Shown one piece after another: positions 1 to 8,170 of a stretch of DNA of 8,170 nucleotides. The stretch's first letter is position 1; every line of letters starts with the position of its first letter. The stretch is from Bordetella parapertussis. GTDB lineage: Bacteria > Pseudomonadota > Gammaproteobacteria > Burkholderiales > Burkholderiaceae_C. The notes beneath the pieces were generated by a model, which was not told the origin of the DNA, did no database searches, and saw only the letters and a program-made list of their open reading frames with translations. Position numbers and translations under genes: made by a program. Where the stretch lies: the NCBI GenBank assembly GCA_945875935.1, contig CAMCNE010000098.1, positions 1 to 8,170 of the forward strand, written 5' to 3'.

Positions 1-1
1 G

Positions 2-982
2 GATCGGAATGATCAATGGTTGGGTCGATTCGTGCCGCCCGGGCGGCACGAATTTGAGTCAATTCCTGCGCGCTATCAGCATGAGCGTTCTCGGTCGCAC
101 ACTGATGGCACTGGATGGGTTGACTACGTGAGCCACGGCCTCAAGGCTCATCAAGCTGTAGCGAAAAGCCCGGTCCGGGCCGGACTGATCACTTGTTTTC
201 CGCAATTGCCCCTGGTTGTTGGAGCTCGCCAGAGGCTTGCACTGCGCAGGCAACCGATTCTGGCTTGGGCATTTAACTTGGGCCATCTGCCAAGCGGGGC
301 TAAACGTCGGATTTCGCAGTTTGCCTTTGAAGGAGTCGCTCGTTTTGTTGTTCACTCTCGCGCAGAGGTAGGCGCTTGCAGTGAGTGGCTGCAGATGCCG
401 GCTTCGCGTTTTCAATTTATTCCGCTTCAGCGTGCTGTGATTGATCCGCCAGTCGGTGAGGACGTGACTCATCCTTACATCATCGCCATGGGCTCGGCGG
501 GCCGTGATTACCGACTGCTTTTTTCTGTGTTGGCTGAACTGAAGTACCGGGCCGTGATCGTTACGGCTGCGCACGCGGTCGCCGGGTTGACGGTGCCAAG
601 CAATGTGGAGGTTCGTTCGGGTTTGACCATCGAACAATGCCATGAACTGCTTCGGTGCGCACGGTTTAGCGTGACGCCGGTATCGAACATTGACACCGCA
701 TCGGGACAGGTCACCTTGCTGGATGCCATGATGTTCTCCAAAGCGCAGGTGGTGACCGCTTGTCCCGGCAGCGTTGACTATTTGGCGCACGAGTCCGAGG
801 CACTTCTCGTCGCGCCAGGGGATCGCGATGGATTAGCCCAATCCATCAGACGACTTTGGGATGACGCTGCGATGCGCGCGACCATGGGAGCAAGCGGCCG
901 TGAGCGGATGGTTCGGGAGTTCTCTGACCCTGTAGTCGGCATTCAACTCGGTCGGATCCTCGACGAGTTGGGCAAAATGTAG
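2..982 (+). CDS. Glycosyltransferase, GT-B fold, family 4-like (5' partial)
   Basis: The frame is open from the first bases of the window to a TAG stop, giving 326 residues without a start. The TTG at position 20 is only an internal codon, so the gene begins upstream. The product resembles GT4-type sugar transferases that use nucleotide-sugar donors to build surface polysaccharide. Visible marks are a VVHSRAEV stretch near residue 118 (like the 'THS' region of the family), a linker reaching a GSAGRDY segment at about residue 164 that starts the donor-binding domain, and ASGQVTLLDAM at 233-243 followed by VVTACPGSVDYL and the LVAPGD..GLAQSI end typical of GT4 C-termini. The family's usual Glu in 'EAM' is Asp241 here, so donor contacts may differ. 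G+C is clearly below that of the downstream genes, which suggests an acquired polysaccharide cluster. The exact sugar and acceptor cannot be read from the sequence. Confidence 0.75.
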   Translation, partial: DRNDQWLGRFVPPGRHEFESIPARYQHERSRSHTDGTGWVDYVSHGLKAHQAVAKSPVRAGLITCFPQLPLVVGARQRLALRRQPILAWAFNLGHLPSGAKRRISQFAFEGVARFVVHSRAEVGACSEWLQMPASRFQFIPLQRAVIDPPVGEDVTHPYIIAMGSAGRDYRLLFSVLAELKYRAVIVTAAHAVAGLTVPSNVEVRSGLTIEQCHELLRCARFSVTPVSNIDTASGQVTLLDAMMFSKAQVVTACPGSVDYLAHESEALLVAPGDRDGLAQSIRRLWDDAAMRATMGASGRERMVREFSDPVVGIQLGRILDELGKM

Positions 983-1237
983 AAAAACGGCCGGCTCGAA
1001 AACGTGCTCAGTTGCTTGTGCAAAAGCCGGGGCGACGAGGCTGCCGCTCGCGAGGTGGCCGAGGAAACCGGCATCGTTGTCGGATCGCAGGGAGTGCCGC
1101 ACTCGCATCTGCAAGACTTGGGCATGCGCAACGTCTACCAGATCTACCCCGTGTGGCGGCATCGTTATGCGCCCGGCGTGACGTACAACACCGAGTCGCT
1201 GTTGGTGCTGCAACTTCCGCGCTTCGCGCAGGTGTGA
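983..1237 (+). pseudogene. nudB: Truncated Nudix hydrolase NudB (dihydroneopterin triphosphate diphosphatase) remnant
   Basis: NudB removes pyrophosphate from dihydroneopterin triphosphate in folate synthesis and is normally about 150 residues. Here the recognisable part starts near 1033 with DEAAAREVAEETGIVVGS, the second half of a Nudix box with its REVxEE core. It continues with YQIYPVWRHRYAPGVTYNTE, the NudB signature. The N-terminal strands and the first half of the box, including its Gly and the upstream Glu, are missing. The residue where that Glu should stand is Ser. After NTE the frame passes straight to SLLVLQLPRFAQV and a TGA. In relatives as I remember them, a similar LQLPRF-like end follows some 45 residues later, so an internal in-frame deletion is likely. 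A GTG at 1004 could start translation, but the product would be only 77 residues and lack a full active site. The TGA overlaps the next gene's ATG by one base, the normal operon arrangement. Confidence 0.75.
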
Positions 1238-2034
1238 TGCGGACCCATCTGGCGCATCCGGTCGCGCCGGCGCACCCCGGCGACGATGTGTTGCGTGTGG
1301 CCACCTACAACATCCACAAGGGCGTGCGTGGCGTGGGCCCACGGCGTCGGCTCGAGATCCACAACCTGGCGCTGGGCATCGAAGCACTCGACGCCGATCT
1401 GGTGTTTTTGCAGGAAGTGCGCAGTTCCAACCGGCAAGAAGCGCTGCAGTTTCCCGACACGCACATCGGCTGGCCCCGCATGCCGCAGGCCGACTACGTG
1501 GCGCCCGAGGGCTACGAGGTCGCCTACCGCACCAACGCCTACACCCGCCACGGCGAGCATGGCAACGCGTTGTTGTCGCGCTGGCCGCTGGGCGAGATCC
1601 AGCACCACGACGTGTCCGACCACCGCTTCGAGCAGCGCGGGCTGCTGCACGTGCCGGTGCAGTGGAACGGCACGTTGGTGCACGCCATCGTGGCGCATCT
1701 GGGGCTGATGCACTCGAGCCGCGTGCGGCAGGTCGAGCGCATCGCGGCTTTCATTGCCGCTCATGTGCCGCCGGGCGAGCGGCTGGTGCTCGCAGGCGAC
1801 TTCAACGACTGGGGCGAACGGCTCGACGCGCCGATTCGCCACATGGGTCTCACGTCGGTGCAGCCGCACGGCCACTCGCCGCCGCGCACCTTCCCGTCGC
1901 GCGTGCCTTTCTTTTCGCTCGACCGGGTCTACACCCGCGGGCTGCGCTGCGTCGACCTGCACGTGCCGCGGGGCAGCGCCTGGGCGCGCATGTCCGACCA
2001 CCTGCCGCTGGTGGCCGAGCTGCGGCTGGTCTGA
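1237..2034 (+). CDS. ybhP: YbhP-type endonuclease/exonuclease/phosphatase family protein
   Basis: This is a 265-residue member of the metal-dependent EEP (DNase I-like) fold and strongly resembles Escherichia coli YbhP. Motifs appear in family order: TYNIHKG at 23-29 (metal/phosphate Asn25), LQEVR at 58-62 (metal ligand Glu60), HGNALLSRWP near 108-117, HLGL at 154-157, AGDFNDW at 186-192 (Asp188, Asn190), LDRVY at 228-232 and the catalytic SDH at 253-255. All expected catalytic residues are present, so the enzyme should be active, but the substrate of YbhP is not established. There is no signal peptide or membrane segment. The ATG at 1237 overlaps the upstream TGA by one base and has only a short AGG before it, which points to translational coupling. 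It also overlaps clsB by one base. The same pair, ybhP next to clsB, occurs in E. coli, which suggests a shared role in phospholipid or envelope metabolism. Confidence 0.9.
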   Translation: MRTHLAHPVAPAHPGDDVLRVATYNIHKGVRGVGPRRRLEIHNLALGIEALDADLVFLQEVRSSNRQEALQFPDTHIGWPRMPQADYVAPEGYEVAYRTNAYTRHGEHGNALLSRWPLGEIQHHDVSDHRFEQRGLLHVPVQWNGTLVHAIVAHLGLMHSSRVRQVERIAAFIAAHVPPGERLVLAGDFNDWGERLDAPIRHMGLTSVQPHGHSPPRTFPSRVPFFSLDRVYTRGLRCVDLHVPRGSAWARMSDHLPLVAELRLV

Positions 2035-3347
2035 TGGCCGAACGCGATCCATCGGCCCGGGCTGAAGCGGCCTCGCGATCTGCGCTGCGTCAACTCTGGC
2101 ATGTGGTGCCGCGGCCGATTTTCAGTGGCGGCAACACGGTGCGGCTGCTGCGAGGCGGTGATGCGCTGTTTCCCGCCATGGTCGAGGCGATCGCCGCAGC
2201 GCGTCACGAGGTCTGCCTGGCCACCTATATCTTTCATGACGATCACAGCGCCGATGCCGTGGCCGAGGCGCTCGCGGCAGCGGCACGACGCGGCGTGGTG
2301 GTCAAGGTGGTGCTCGATGGCTTTGGCACCCTGGGTCGACTCAATGGTTTGCGGCAACGCCTGAACGAAGCCGGCGTGCAAGTGACGGTCTACCGGCCCA
2401 TCGAACGCTGGTGGAACTGGCTGCAGCCCGGCCAGCTGCGCCGGCTGCACCTCAAGCTGTGTGTGATTGATGCCGAGGTGGGTTTTGTCGGCGGCATCAA
2501 CCTCATCGATGACCGCTTTGACATCCACCACGGCCTGACCGAGCAGCCGCGGCTGGACTTCGCCGTGCGGCTGAGCGGGCCGGTGGTCGCGCCCGTGCAC
2601 CAGGCCACGTTGGCGGCCTGGACGCGAGCTCACCTGGGCCACTCCCTCAAGCAAGAAGCGCTGGCCATCGCGCGCGGCGTTCAGCCGATGTCGCGCATGA
2701 GGAGGCTGTTGAAGCGGCTGCGCATGTCGCCAGGGCGCGGCATGCAGGTGATGCCGGGCGAGTTGAGCGCGATGCGCGCGGCCTTCGTGCTGCGCGACAA
2801 CCTGCGCCAGCGCCGCACCATCGAGCGCAGCTACATCGACGCGATCCGCCTGGCGCAAACGCGCATCGATCTGGTGTCGTCTTACTTTTACCCCGGACAT
2901 TCATTTCGGCGGGCCTTGCAGCAGGCCGCCCGGCGCGGCGTGAAGGTGCGGCTGTTGCTGCAGGGCAAGCTCGATTACCGAATTGCCGGTATGGCGGCGC
3001 GCGCGCTGTATGACGAGCTGCTGGGCGAGGGCGTGCGCATCTACGAATACACGCCGGCCTTCCTGCACGCCAAGGTGGCGGTGATCGACGACGACTGGGC
3101 CACCGTGGGCAGCTCCAACATCGATCCGCTGTCGCTGCTGCTCAACCTTGAGGCCAACGTGATCGTGCGCGATGCGGGCTTTGCTGCCGAACTGTCAGCG
3201 CAGTTCGACTCAGCGCTGGCCGCCTCGACCGAGATCGACCCGTCACAGAAGTACCGCCCCGGCCTGCTCGGCGCCCTGCGCCGCGGCGTGGTGGCGTGGA
3301 TCGCGCATGTGTACCTGCGGGTGGCGGGGTCGACGGGGCGTTATTGA
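2034..3347 (+). CDS. clsB: Cardiolipin synthase B (phospholipase D family)
   Basis: The protein has 437 residues, close to the roughly 413 of E. coli ClsB. ClsB transfers phosphatidyl groups to form cardiolipin at the inner membrane. Two phospholipase D HKD motifs are complete: HLKLCVID at 139-146 (His139, Lys141, Asp146), followed by GFVGGINL, and HAKVAVID at 345-352 (His345, Lys347, Asp352), followed by TVGSSNIDPLSLLLNLEANV, a ClsB hallmark. Other ClsB-like stretches are SSYFYPGHSFRRAL and AARRGVKVRLLLQGK. There is no N-terminal pair of membrane helices as in ClsA, which supports the B type. The frame is open far upstream, but the ATG at 2034 is chosen because it overlaps the stop of the ybhP homologue (TGATG) and gives family length. 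No clear ribosome binding site precedes it, so translation is probably coupled. Confidence 0.92.
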   Translation: MAERDPSARAEAASRSALRQLWHVVPRPIFSGGNTVRLLRGGDALFPAMVEAIAAARHEVCLATYIFHDDHSADAVAEALAAAARRGVVVKVVLDGFGTLGRLNGLRQRLNEAGVQVTVYRPIERWWNWLQPGQLRRLHLKLCVIDAEVGFVGGINLIDDRFDIHHGLTEQPRLDFAVRLSGPVVAPVHQATLAAWTRAHLGHSLKQEALAIARGVQPMSRMRRLLKRLRMSPGRGMQVMPGELSAMRAAFVLRDNLRQRRTIERSYIDAIRLAQTRIDLVSSYFYPGHSFRRALQQAARRGVKVRLLLQGKLDYRIAGMAARALYDELLGEGVRIYEYTPAFLHAKVAVIDDDWATVGSSNIDPLSLLLNLEANVIVRDAGFAAELSAQFDSALAASTEIDPSQKYRPGLLGALRRGVVAWIAHVYLRVAGSTGRY

Positions 3348-3386
3348 GCCGCCAGCCCATTCGAGCCCTCGCCGAGATCGCATCTG

Positions 3387-3414
3387 GCCGGCGCAGTGCA
3401 GTGGGCTGCCCGGC
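3387..3414. terminator. GC-rich hairpin between convergent genes, possible weak terminator
   Basis: GCCGG at 3387-3391 pairs with CCGGC at 3410-3414, extended inward by GCAG with CTGC around one bulged C and closed by a nine-base loop. It lies between the stop of clsB and the stop of the minus-strand gene, where a bidirectional terminator would be expected. No T-run follows on either strand, so it is not a textbook intrinsic terminator. The rest of 3348-3446 shows nothing else recognisable. Confidence 0.25.
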
Positions 3415-3446
3415 GCTCTGATAGGTCATCCGCAGCGGGCGGCCGC

Positions 3447-3830
3447 TCAGCGCTGGGTGTAGCCGCGTGCGTCCATGCAGGCTTCGGTCGCGCGGTTGAA
3501 TGCGCCGCTGCTGCCCATCGCGTTGCGCTGGGTGGATGCCCAACGGTTGCAATCCTGACGGTCGGCTTCGGTCTGCTGTGCGCTTTGACCGTGGCGCGGG
3601 TAGATGATGGGCTCGGGTGCCACACCCGCGGCGGGTTGGCTGTAGACCACCACGGGCGCTTCGCGGTAAACCACCAACGGTGGCGGCTGTCTGTAGATGA
3701 CCACCGGCGCGGGCTCGACCCAGCCGCAACCCGGCCTTGCCTGCCGTGTGGACAAGCCCTGCGCCGGGGTTTCAGCCGCTACATTTGCGGCGCACTCAAG
3801 GATCCCCCATGGCACCGGCACGCACGCCAA
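3447..3830 (-). CDS. Small Tyr/Val/Pro-repeat protein with two-Cys C-terminal domain; start unclear, possibly 5'-degraded
   Basis: The minus-strand frame reads from a TTG at 3830 to a TGA at 3449-3447, 127 residues at most. The second half is convincing: three Val/Tyr/Pro-rich units (PVVIYRQ, PLVVYREA, PVVVYSQP), then EPIIYPRHGQSAQQTEADRQ, then DCNRWA and EACMDARGY, each with one cysteine. I recall this C-terminal pattern from small exported hypothetical proteins of Burkholderiales; its function is unknown. The first 45 residues do not look like a signal peptide, no ribosome binding site precedes the TTG, and a TGA stop lies four codons further upstream. A GTG at about 3707 would give a shorter form, also without a leader. 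Either the 5' end has decayed, or the start is non-standard, or the protein is no longer exported. It converges on clsB. Confidence 0.5.
   Translation of the reverse strand: MACVPVPWGILECAANVAAETPAQGLSTRQARPGCGWVEPAPVVIYRQPPPLVVYREAPVVVYSQPAAGVAPEPIIYPRHGQSAQQTEADRQDCNRWASTQRNAMGSSGAFNRATEACMDARGYTQR
3640..3713 (-). repeat. Three imperfect ~25-base tandem units inside the minus-strand gene
   Basis: Read on the plus strand, three similar blocks follow one another: CTGTAGACCACCACGGGCGC, CGGTAAACCACCAACGGTGG and, after GCTGT, CTGTAGATGACCACCGGCGC. On the minus strand they encode the PVVIYRQ, PLVVYREA and PVVVYSQP units. The period is about 8-9 codons and the copies are diverged, as in a short surface or periplasmic repeat. 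Confidence 0.55.
3798..3802 (+). promoter_or_regulatory. Ribosome binding site AAGGA ahead of ATG 3809
   Basis: AAGGA lies six bases before an ATG at 3809, a good Shine-Dalgarno spacing. A TACATT at 3780-3785 could be a -10 element, but no matching -35 is present at normal distance, so the promoter is only a suggestion. The site serves the 27-codon ORF and not the DUF429 frame directly, which makes the start region of DUF429 uncertain. Confidence 0.4.
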
Positions 3831-3892
3831 AGACAGCGTTGTTCATCCATCAGGCCAGTGCGCGGCGGCTGTCGCGCCACAGGCTGCGGTAG
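3809..3892 (+). CDS. Possible 27-residue leader ORF upstream of the DUF429 gene
   Basis: ATG 3809 has the best ribosome binding site in this region and opens a 27-codon frame. It begins MAPARTPKTALFIHQASARR, is rich in Arg and Ala, and ends in TAG at 3890-3892, five bases before the ATG at 3898 of the DUF429 frame. I recognise no family. It may be a short translated leader that delivers ribosomes to the DUF429 start, which has no site of its own. Alternatively it is the true N-terminus of that gene, separated by a one-base frameshift (real or a sequence error), or simply chance. There is no attenuator-like run of a single amino acid. Confidence 0.3.
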   Translation: MAPARTPKTALFIHQASARRLSRHRLR

Positions 3893-3897
3893 CCCGC

Positions 3898-4770
3898 ATG
3901 GCCGGCGTGCAGCCAGCCGCAGCGCTGGCTGCGGGTGCCAGCGAGAGTGCCACGGCCGCTTGCGTGGTCGGCGTCGACTTCACCAGCCGGCCCACCGCAC
4001 GCAAGCCCATCGTGGTGGCGCTGGGTCGATTCGATGGTCAGGCCGTGCGGCTGGACGCGTTGCAGCCGCACAGCAGCTTCGATGGTTTCAGCGGCTGGTT
4101 GAAAGCACCGGGTGACTGGGTCGGCGCGTTCGATCTGCCCTTTGGGTTGCCGCGCGAGCTGGTCACCACCTTGGGCTGGCCCACCGAGTGGCTGCCTCTG
4201 ATACGCCATTACGCGTCGCTGTCGCGCGAGCAGATCCGCGACACCTTTGCGTCGTTTTGCGATGCGCGGCCGGTGGGGGCCAAGTTTGCGCACCGCGCTT
4301 GTGACAAGCCGGCCGGCTCGTCGCCTTCGATGAAGTGGGTCAACCCGCCAGTGGCCTACATGCTGCACGCGGGCGTGCCCTTGCTGCTCGATGCGGGCGT
4401 GCACCTGCCGGGGCTCCACGCTGGCGATGCCACACGGGTGGCGCTCGAAGGCTATCCCGGCCTGCTCGCGCGAGAGGTGCTGGGTCAGCGTTCGTACAAG
4501 GCCGACGACCGCGCCCGGCAAACGCCCGAGCGGCTGATCGCGCGCAAGGATCTGGTCGACGCGCTCGAACAGGGTCGCACCCGACTGGGCGTGCGCTTGC
4601 GACTGAGCCACGCGCAGCGCGATGCGCTGGTGGACGATGCCAGCGGCGACAGGCTCGACGCGGTGCTGTGCATGCTGCAGGCCGCGTGGGCGCGCTCGCA
4701 GCCGGCTTACGGCCAGCCGACCGATGCCGATGCGCTCGAAGGCTGGATCGTCAGCGCCGGGGTGCCGTGA
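3898..4770 (+). CDS. DUF429 family protein (predicted RNase H-fold nuclease, function unknown)
   Basis: From ATG 3898 the protein has 290 residues. DUF429 features are GVDFTSRP at 25-32 with an acidic Asp27 on the first strand, GAFDLPFGLP at 76-85 with Asp79, an EGYP segment followed by SYK in the C-terminal half, and SGDRLDAVLCMLQAAWA from 249 with Asp251 and Asp254. These are the acidic positions expected of an RNase H-like active site; the family's biological role is not known. The first 22 residues are Ala-rich and not family-like, so GTG 3964 (268 residues, starting just before VGVDF) is a real alternative. Neither start has a clear ribosome binding site; the frame also stays open back to an ATG at 3697. 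A short ORF ends five bases upstream. No signal peptide is convincing, so a cytoplasmic protein is expected. It stands alone functionally between unrelated genes. Confidence 0.8.
   Translation: MAGVQPAAALAAGASESATAACVVGVDFTSRPTARKPIVVALGRFDGQAVRLDALQPHSSFDGFSGWLKAPGDWVGAFDLPFGLPRELVTTLGWPTEWLPLIRHYASLSREQIRDTFASFCDARPVGAKFAHRACDKPAGSSPSMKWVNPPVAYMLHAGVPLLLDAGVHLPGLHAGDATRVALEGYPGLLAREVLGQRSYKADDRARQTPERLIARKDLVDALEQGRTRLGVRLRLSHAQRDALVDDASGDRLDAVLCMLQAAWARSQPAYGQPTDADALEGWIVSAGVP
3909..3932. repeat. Perfect 9-bp inverted repeat (hairpin) at the 5' end of the DUF429 gene
   Basis: GCAGCCAGC at 3909-3917 and GCTGGCTGC at 3924-3932 are exact reverse complements around a six-base loop. In RNA this would be a very stable hairpin just after ATG 3898 and 31 bases before the alternative GTG 3964. 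It could hinder or guide initiation, but it also simply encodes an Ala-rich segment. No T-run follows, so it is not a terminator. Confidence 0.5.
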
Positions 4771-4871
4771 GCTGCCTTTAAAGCCCTTACAGTCGCCTCA
4801 GCGAGGTCGTTCAAGGCCCGTGGGCTCATGCCGATAGACATGCGTCCATCCCCGCTGATTTGCCAACTCTC

Positions 4872-4876
4872 AGGAG
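4872..4876 (+). promoter_or_regulatory. Ribosome binding site AGGAG of the solute-binding protein gene
   Basis: AGGAG lies seven bases before ATG 4884 and fixes that start. The rest of the 113-base gap 4771-4883 holds only a weak TACAGT (-10-like, 4788-4793) without a partner -35 and a 4-bp GCCC/GGGC hairpin at 4818-4827. The presence of a separate leader region suggests that the pair starting at 4884 has its own promoter. Confidence 0.65.
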
Positions 4877-4883
4877 ATCCTGA

Positions 4884-5777
4884 ATGAAATCTTTCACCCA
4901 ACGTTGTCTGGCCGCAGTGGCCATGCTGCTGTCGCTGAGCTGCATGCCGGTGTTTGCCGATGATTTGGCCGACATCAAGGCGCGCGGCGAGTTGCGCCAC
5001 CTGGGCATCAACTACGCCAACTTCGTCACCGGTGCGGGCGATGGCTTCGATGTCGAACTGGTGCAGGGCTTTGCCAAGCACATCGGGGTCAAGTACAAGC
5101 TGGTGCCCACCGACTTCGTCAGCGTCATCCGCGACCTGCTGGGCAAGGACGTGGTGCGCCAGGGCGATCAGGTCGATTTGCAGGGCGACTTTCCGGTCAA
5201 GGGCGACATGATCGCCACCGGCTTTACCGTGCTGCCGTGGCGCGAGAAGGTGCTGCTGTATTCGGCACCCACCTTCCCGTCGCAGGTGCTGCTGGTGGCG
5301 CGCGCTGATTCGCCCGACAAGCCCATCAAGGGCAGTGCCGATCTGGATGCCGACATCGCCGAGACCAAGGCCATGATCGGCAGCAAGAGCGTGCTGGTCA
5401 TGGAGAAGACCTGCCTGGATCCGGCCAACTACGGGCTCAAGGGCAAGGGGATCGATCTGCGCATGTACACCAAGAGCGCCAACCTCAACGAGATGGTGCC
5501 CGCGCTGATCAAGGGCGATGCCGACTTCTCGCTGCTCGACGTGCCCGATGCCATCCTCGACCTGCAGCGCTGGGCCGGCAAGATCAAGGTGATCGGCCCG
5601 ATTTCTGGCCACCAGGAGCTCGCGGCGGCCTTTCCCAAGAACTCTCCCGATTTGCGGCGCGCGTTTGACGACTACCTCCTTCGTTTGAAGGCCGATGGCA
5701 GTTACGACAAGCTGGTCGACAAGTACTACCCCGGTATCCGGCGCTACTTCCCGGACTTCTTCGCCGGCAAGCGCTGA
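4884..5777 (+). CDS. Periplasmic family-3 solute-binding protein (transporter substrate-binding domain)
   Basis: The 297-residue protein begins with a clear signal peptide: Lys2 and Arg7, a hydrophobic core at 8-20, and VFA then DD, so signal peptidase I should cut after Ala25. Cys20 is not in a good lipobox. The mature part is a type II periplasmic binding fold of the amino-acid-binding family 3: LADIKARGELR at the start, FDVELVQGFAKHIGVKYKLVP, GDMIATGFTVLPWREKV from 107, GDADFSLLD at 211-219 and LRLKADGSYDKLVDKYYPG near the end. It carries an additional segment (about residues 82-106, LLGKDVVRQGDQVDLQGDFP) between the lobes' usual motifs, and it lacks the family's usual GTT.E ligand stretch, having VMEKTCLD instead. 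The ligand is therefore unclear. No permease or ATPase gene is in the window. The next gene, 15 bases on, is a membrane sensor kinase, so this may be a ligand-presenting partner in signalling. Confidence 0.85.
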   Translation: MKSFTQRCLAAVAMLLSLSCMPVFADDLADIKARGELRHLGINYANFVTGAGDGFDVELVQGFAKHIGVKYKLVPTDFVSVIRDLLGKDVVRQGDQVDLQGDFPVKGDMIATGFTVLPWREKVLLYSAPTFPSQVLLVARADSPDKPIKGSADLDADIAETKAMIGSKSVLVMEKTCLDPANYGLKGKGIDLRMYTKSANLNEMVPALIKGDADFSLLDVPDAILDLQRWAGKIKVIGPISGHQELAAAFPKNSPDLRRAFDDYLLRLKADGSYDKLVDKYYPGIRRYFPDFFAGKR

Positions 5778-5792
5778 TTCACCGACACGAAG

Positions 5793-8170
<2,378 letters not shown>

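Noticed and set aside
59..790. Long minus-strand open frame of 243 codons opposite the glycosyltransferase.
   Set aside because: Its translation has no recognisable motif, while the plus strand shows clear glycosyltransferase features; it is an antisense shadow.
991..1030. CCGGCT and AGCCGG inverted repeat after the glycosyltransferase stop, as a terminator.
   Set aside because: The stem is only 6 bp with a 28-base loop and there is no T-run.
1004..1237. Functional 77-residue Nudix protein starting at GTG 1004.
   Set aside because: It lacks the first Nudix strands and the upstream half of the Nudix box, and its tail is cut short; no ribosome binding site precedes the GTG.
3142..3729. Second minus-strand frame overlapping the end of clsB and the small repeat protein.
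   Set aside because: It has no family features and covers the clsB 3' end; the neighbouring frame carries the convincing C-terminal domain.
4788..4793. TACAGT as the -10 element for the binding-protein operon.
   Set aside because: No -35-like sequence lies 16-18 bases upstream; too weak to call as a promoter.

Overview
The window looks like chromosome of a high-GC betaproteobacterium, most likely Burkholderiales (Comamonadaceae-like). The grounds are strong G/C at third codon positions, a NudB fragment that reads like Burkholderiales NudB, and the ybhP-clsB gene pair. These are judged from remembered protein families; no search was run.

Left edge (2-982): the C-terminal part of a GT-B (family 4-like) glycosyltransferase, whose start lies outside the window. 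It is visibly poorer in G+C than the rest (about 53-60% in lines counted by hand, against about 67-73% further right). It probably belongs to an acquired surface-polysaccharide cluster ending here. Directly after its stop, and in the same frame, comes a broken nudB (about 983-1237). This fragment has lost its N-terminus and probably about 45 codons inside, so position ~1000-1035 is a candidate recombination junction between variable and core DNA.

Core operon (1237-3347): the nudB remnant still ends in a TGATG overlap with a YbhP-type endonuclease/exonuclease/phosphatase-family gene. That gene in turn overlaps clsB (cardiolipin synthase B) in the same way. The three genes look like one translationally coupled envelope-lipid operon.

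Middle (3348-4883): a convergent minus-strand gene encodes a small protein with Tyr/Val/Pro-rich repeats and a two-cysteine C-terminal domain, but no credible signal peptide or start. It is followed by a plus-strand DUF429 gene (predicted RNase H-fold protein of unknown role). A 27-codon ORF with a good ribosome binding site sits just upstream of the DUF429 gene, and a 9-bp hairpin lies at its 5' end.

Right part (4884-8170): a secreted family-3 solute-binding protein is followed 15 bases later by a hybrid histidine kinase. The kinase has two membrane segments, a periplasmic sensor region, a coiled coil, PAS, HisKA, HATPase and the start of a receiver domain, and it is cut by the window edge. 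With no permease in sight, the binding protein may be a ligand-presenting partner of the kinase rather than a transporter part. This pair is the best candidate for an unusual system in the window. No RNA genes, CRISPR arrays, insertion sequences or origins were seen.
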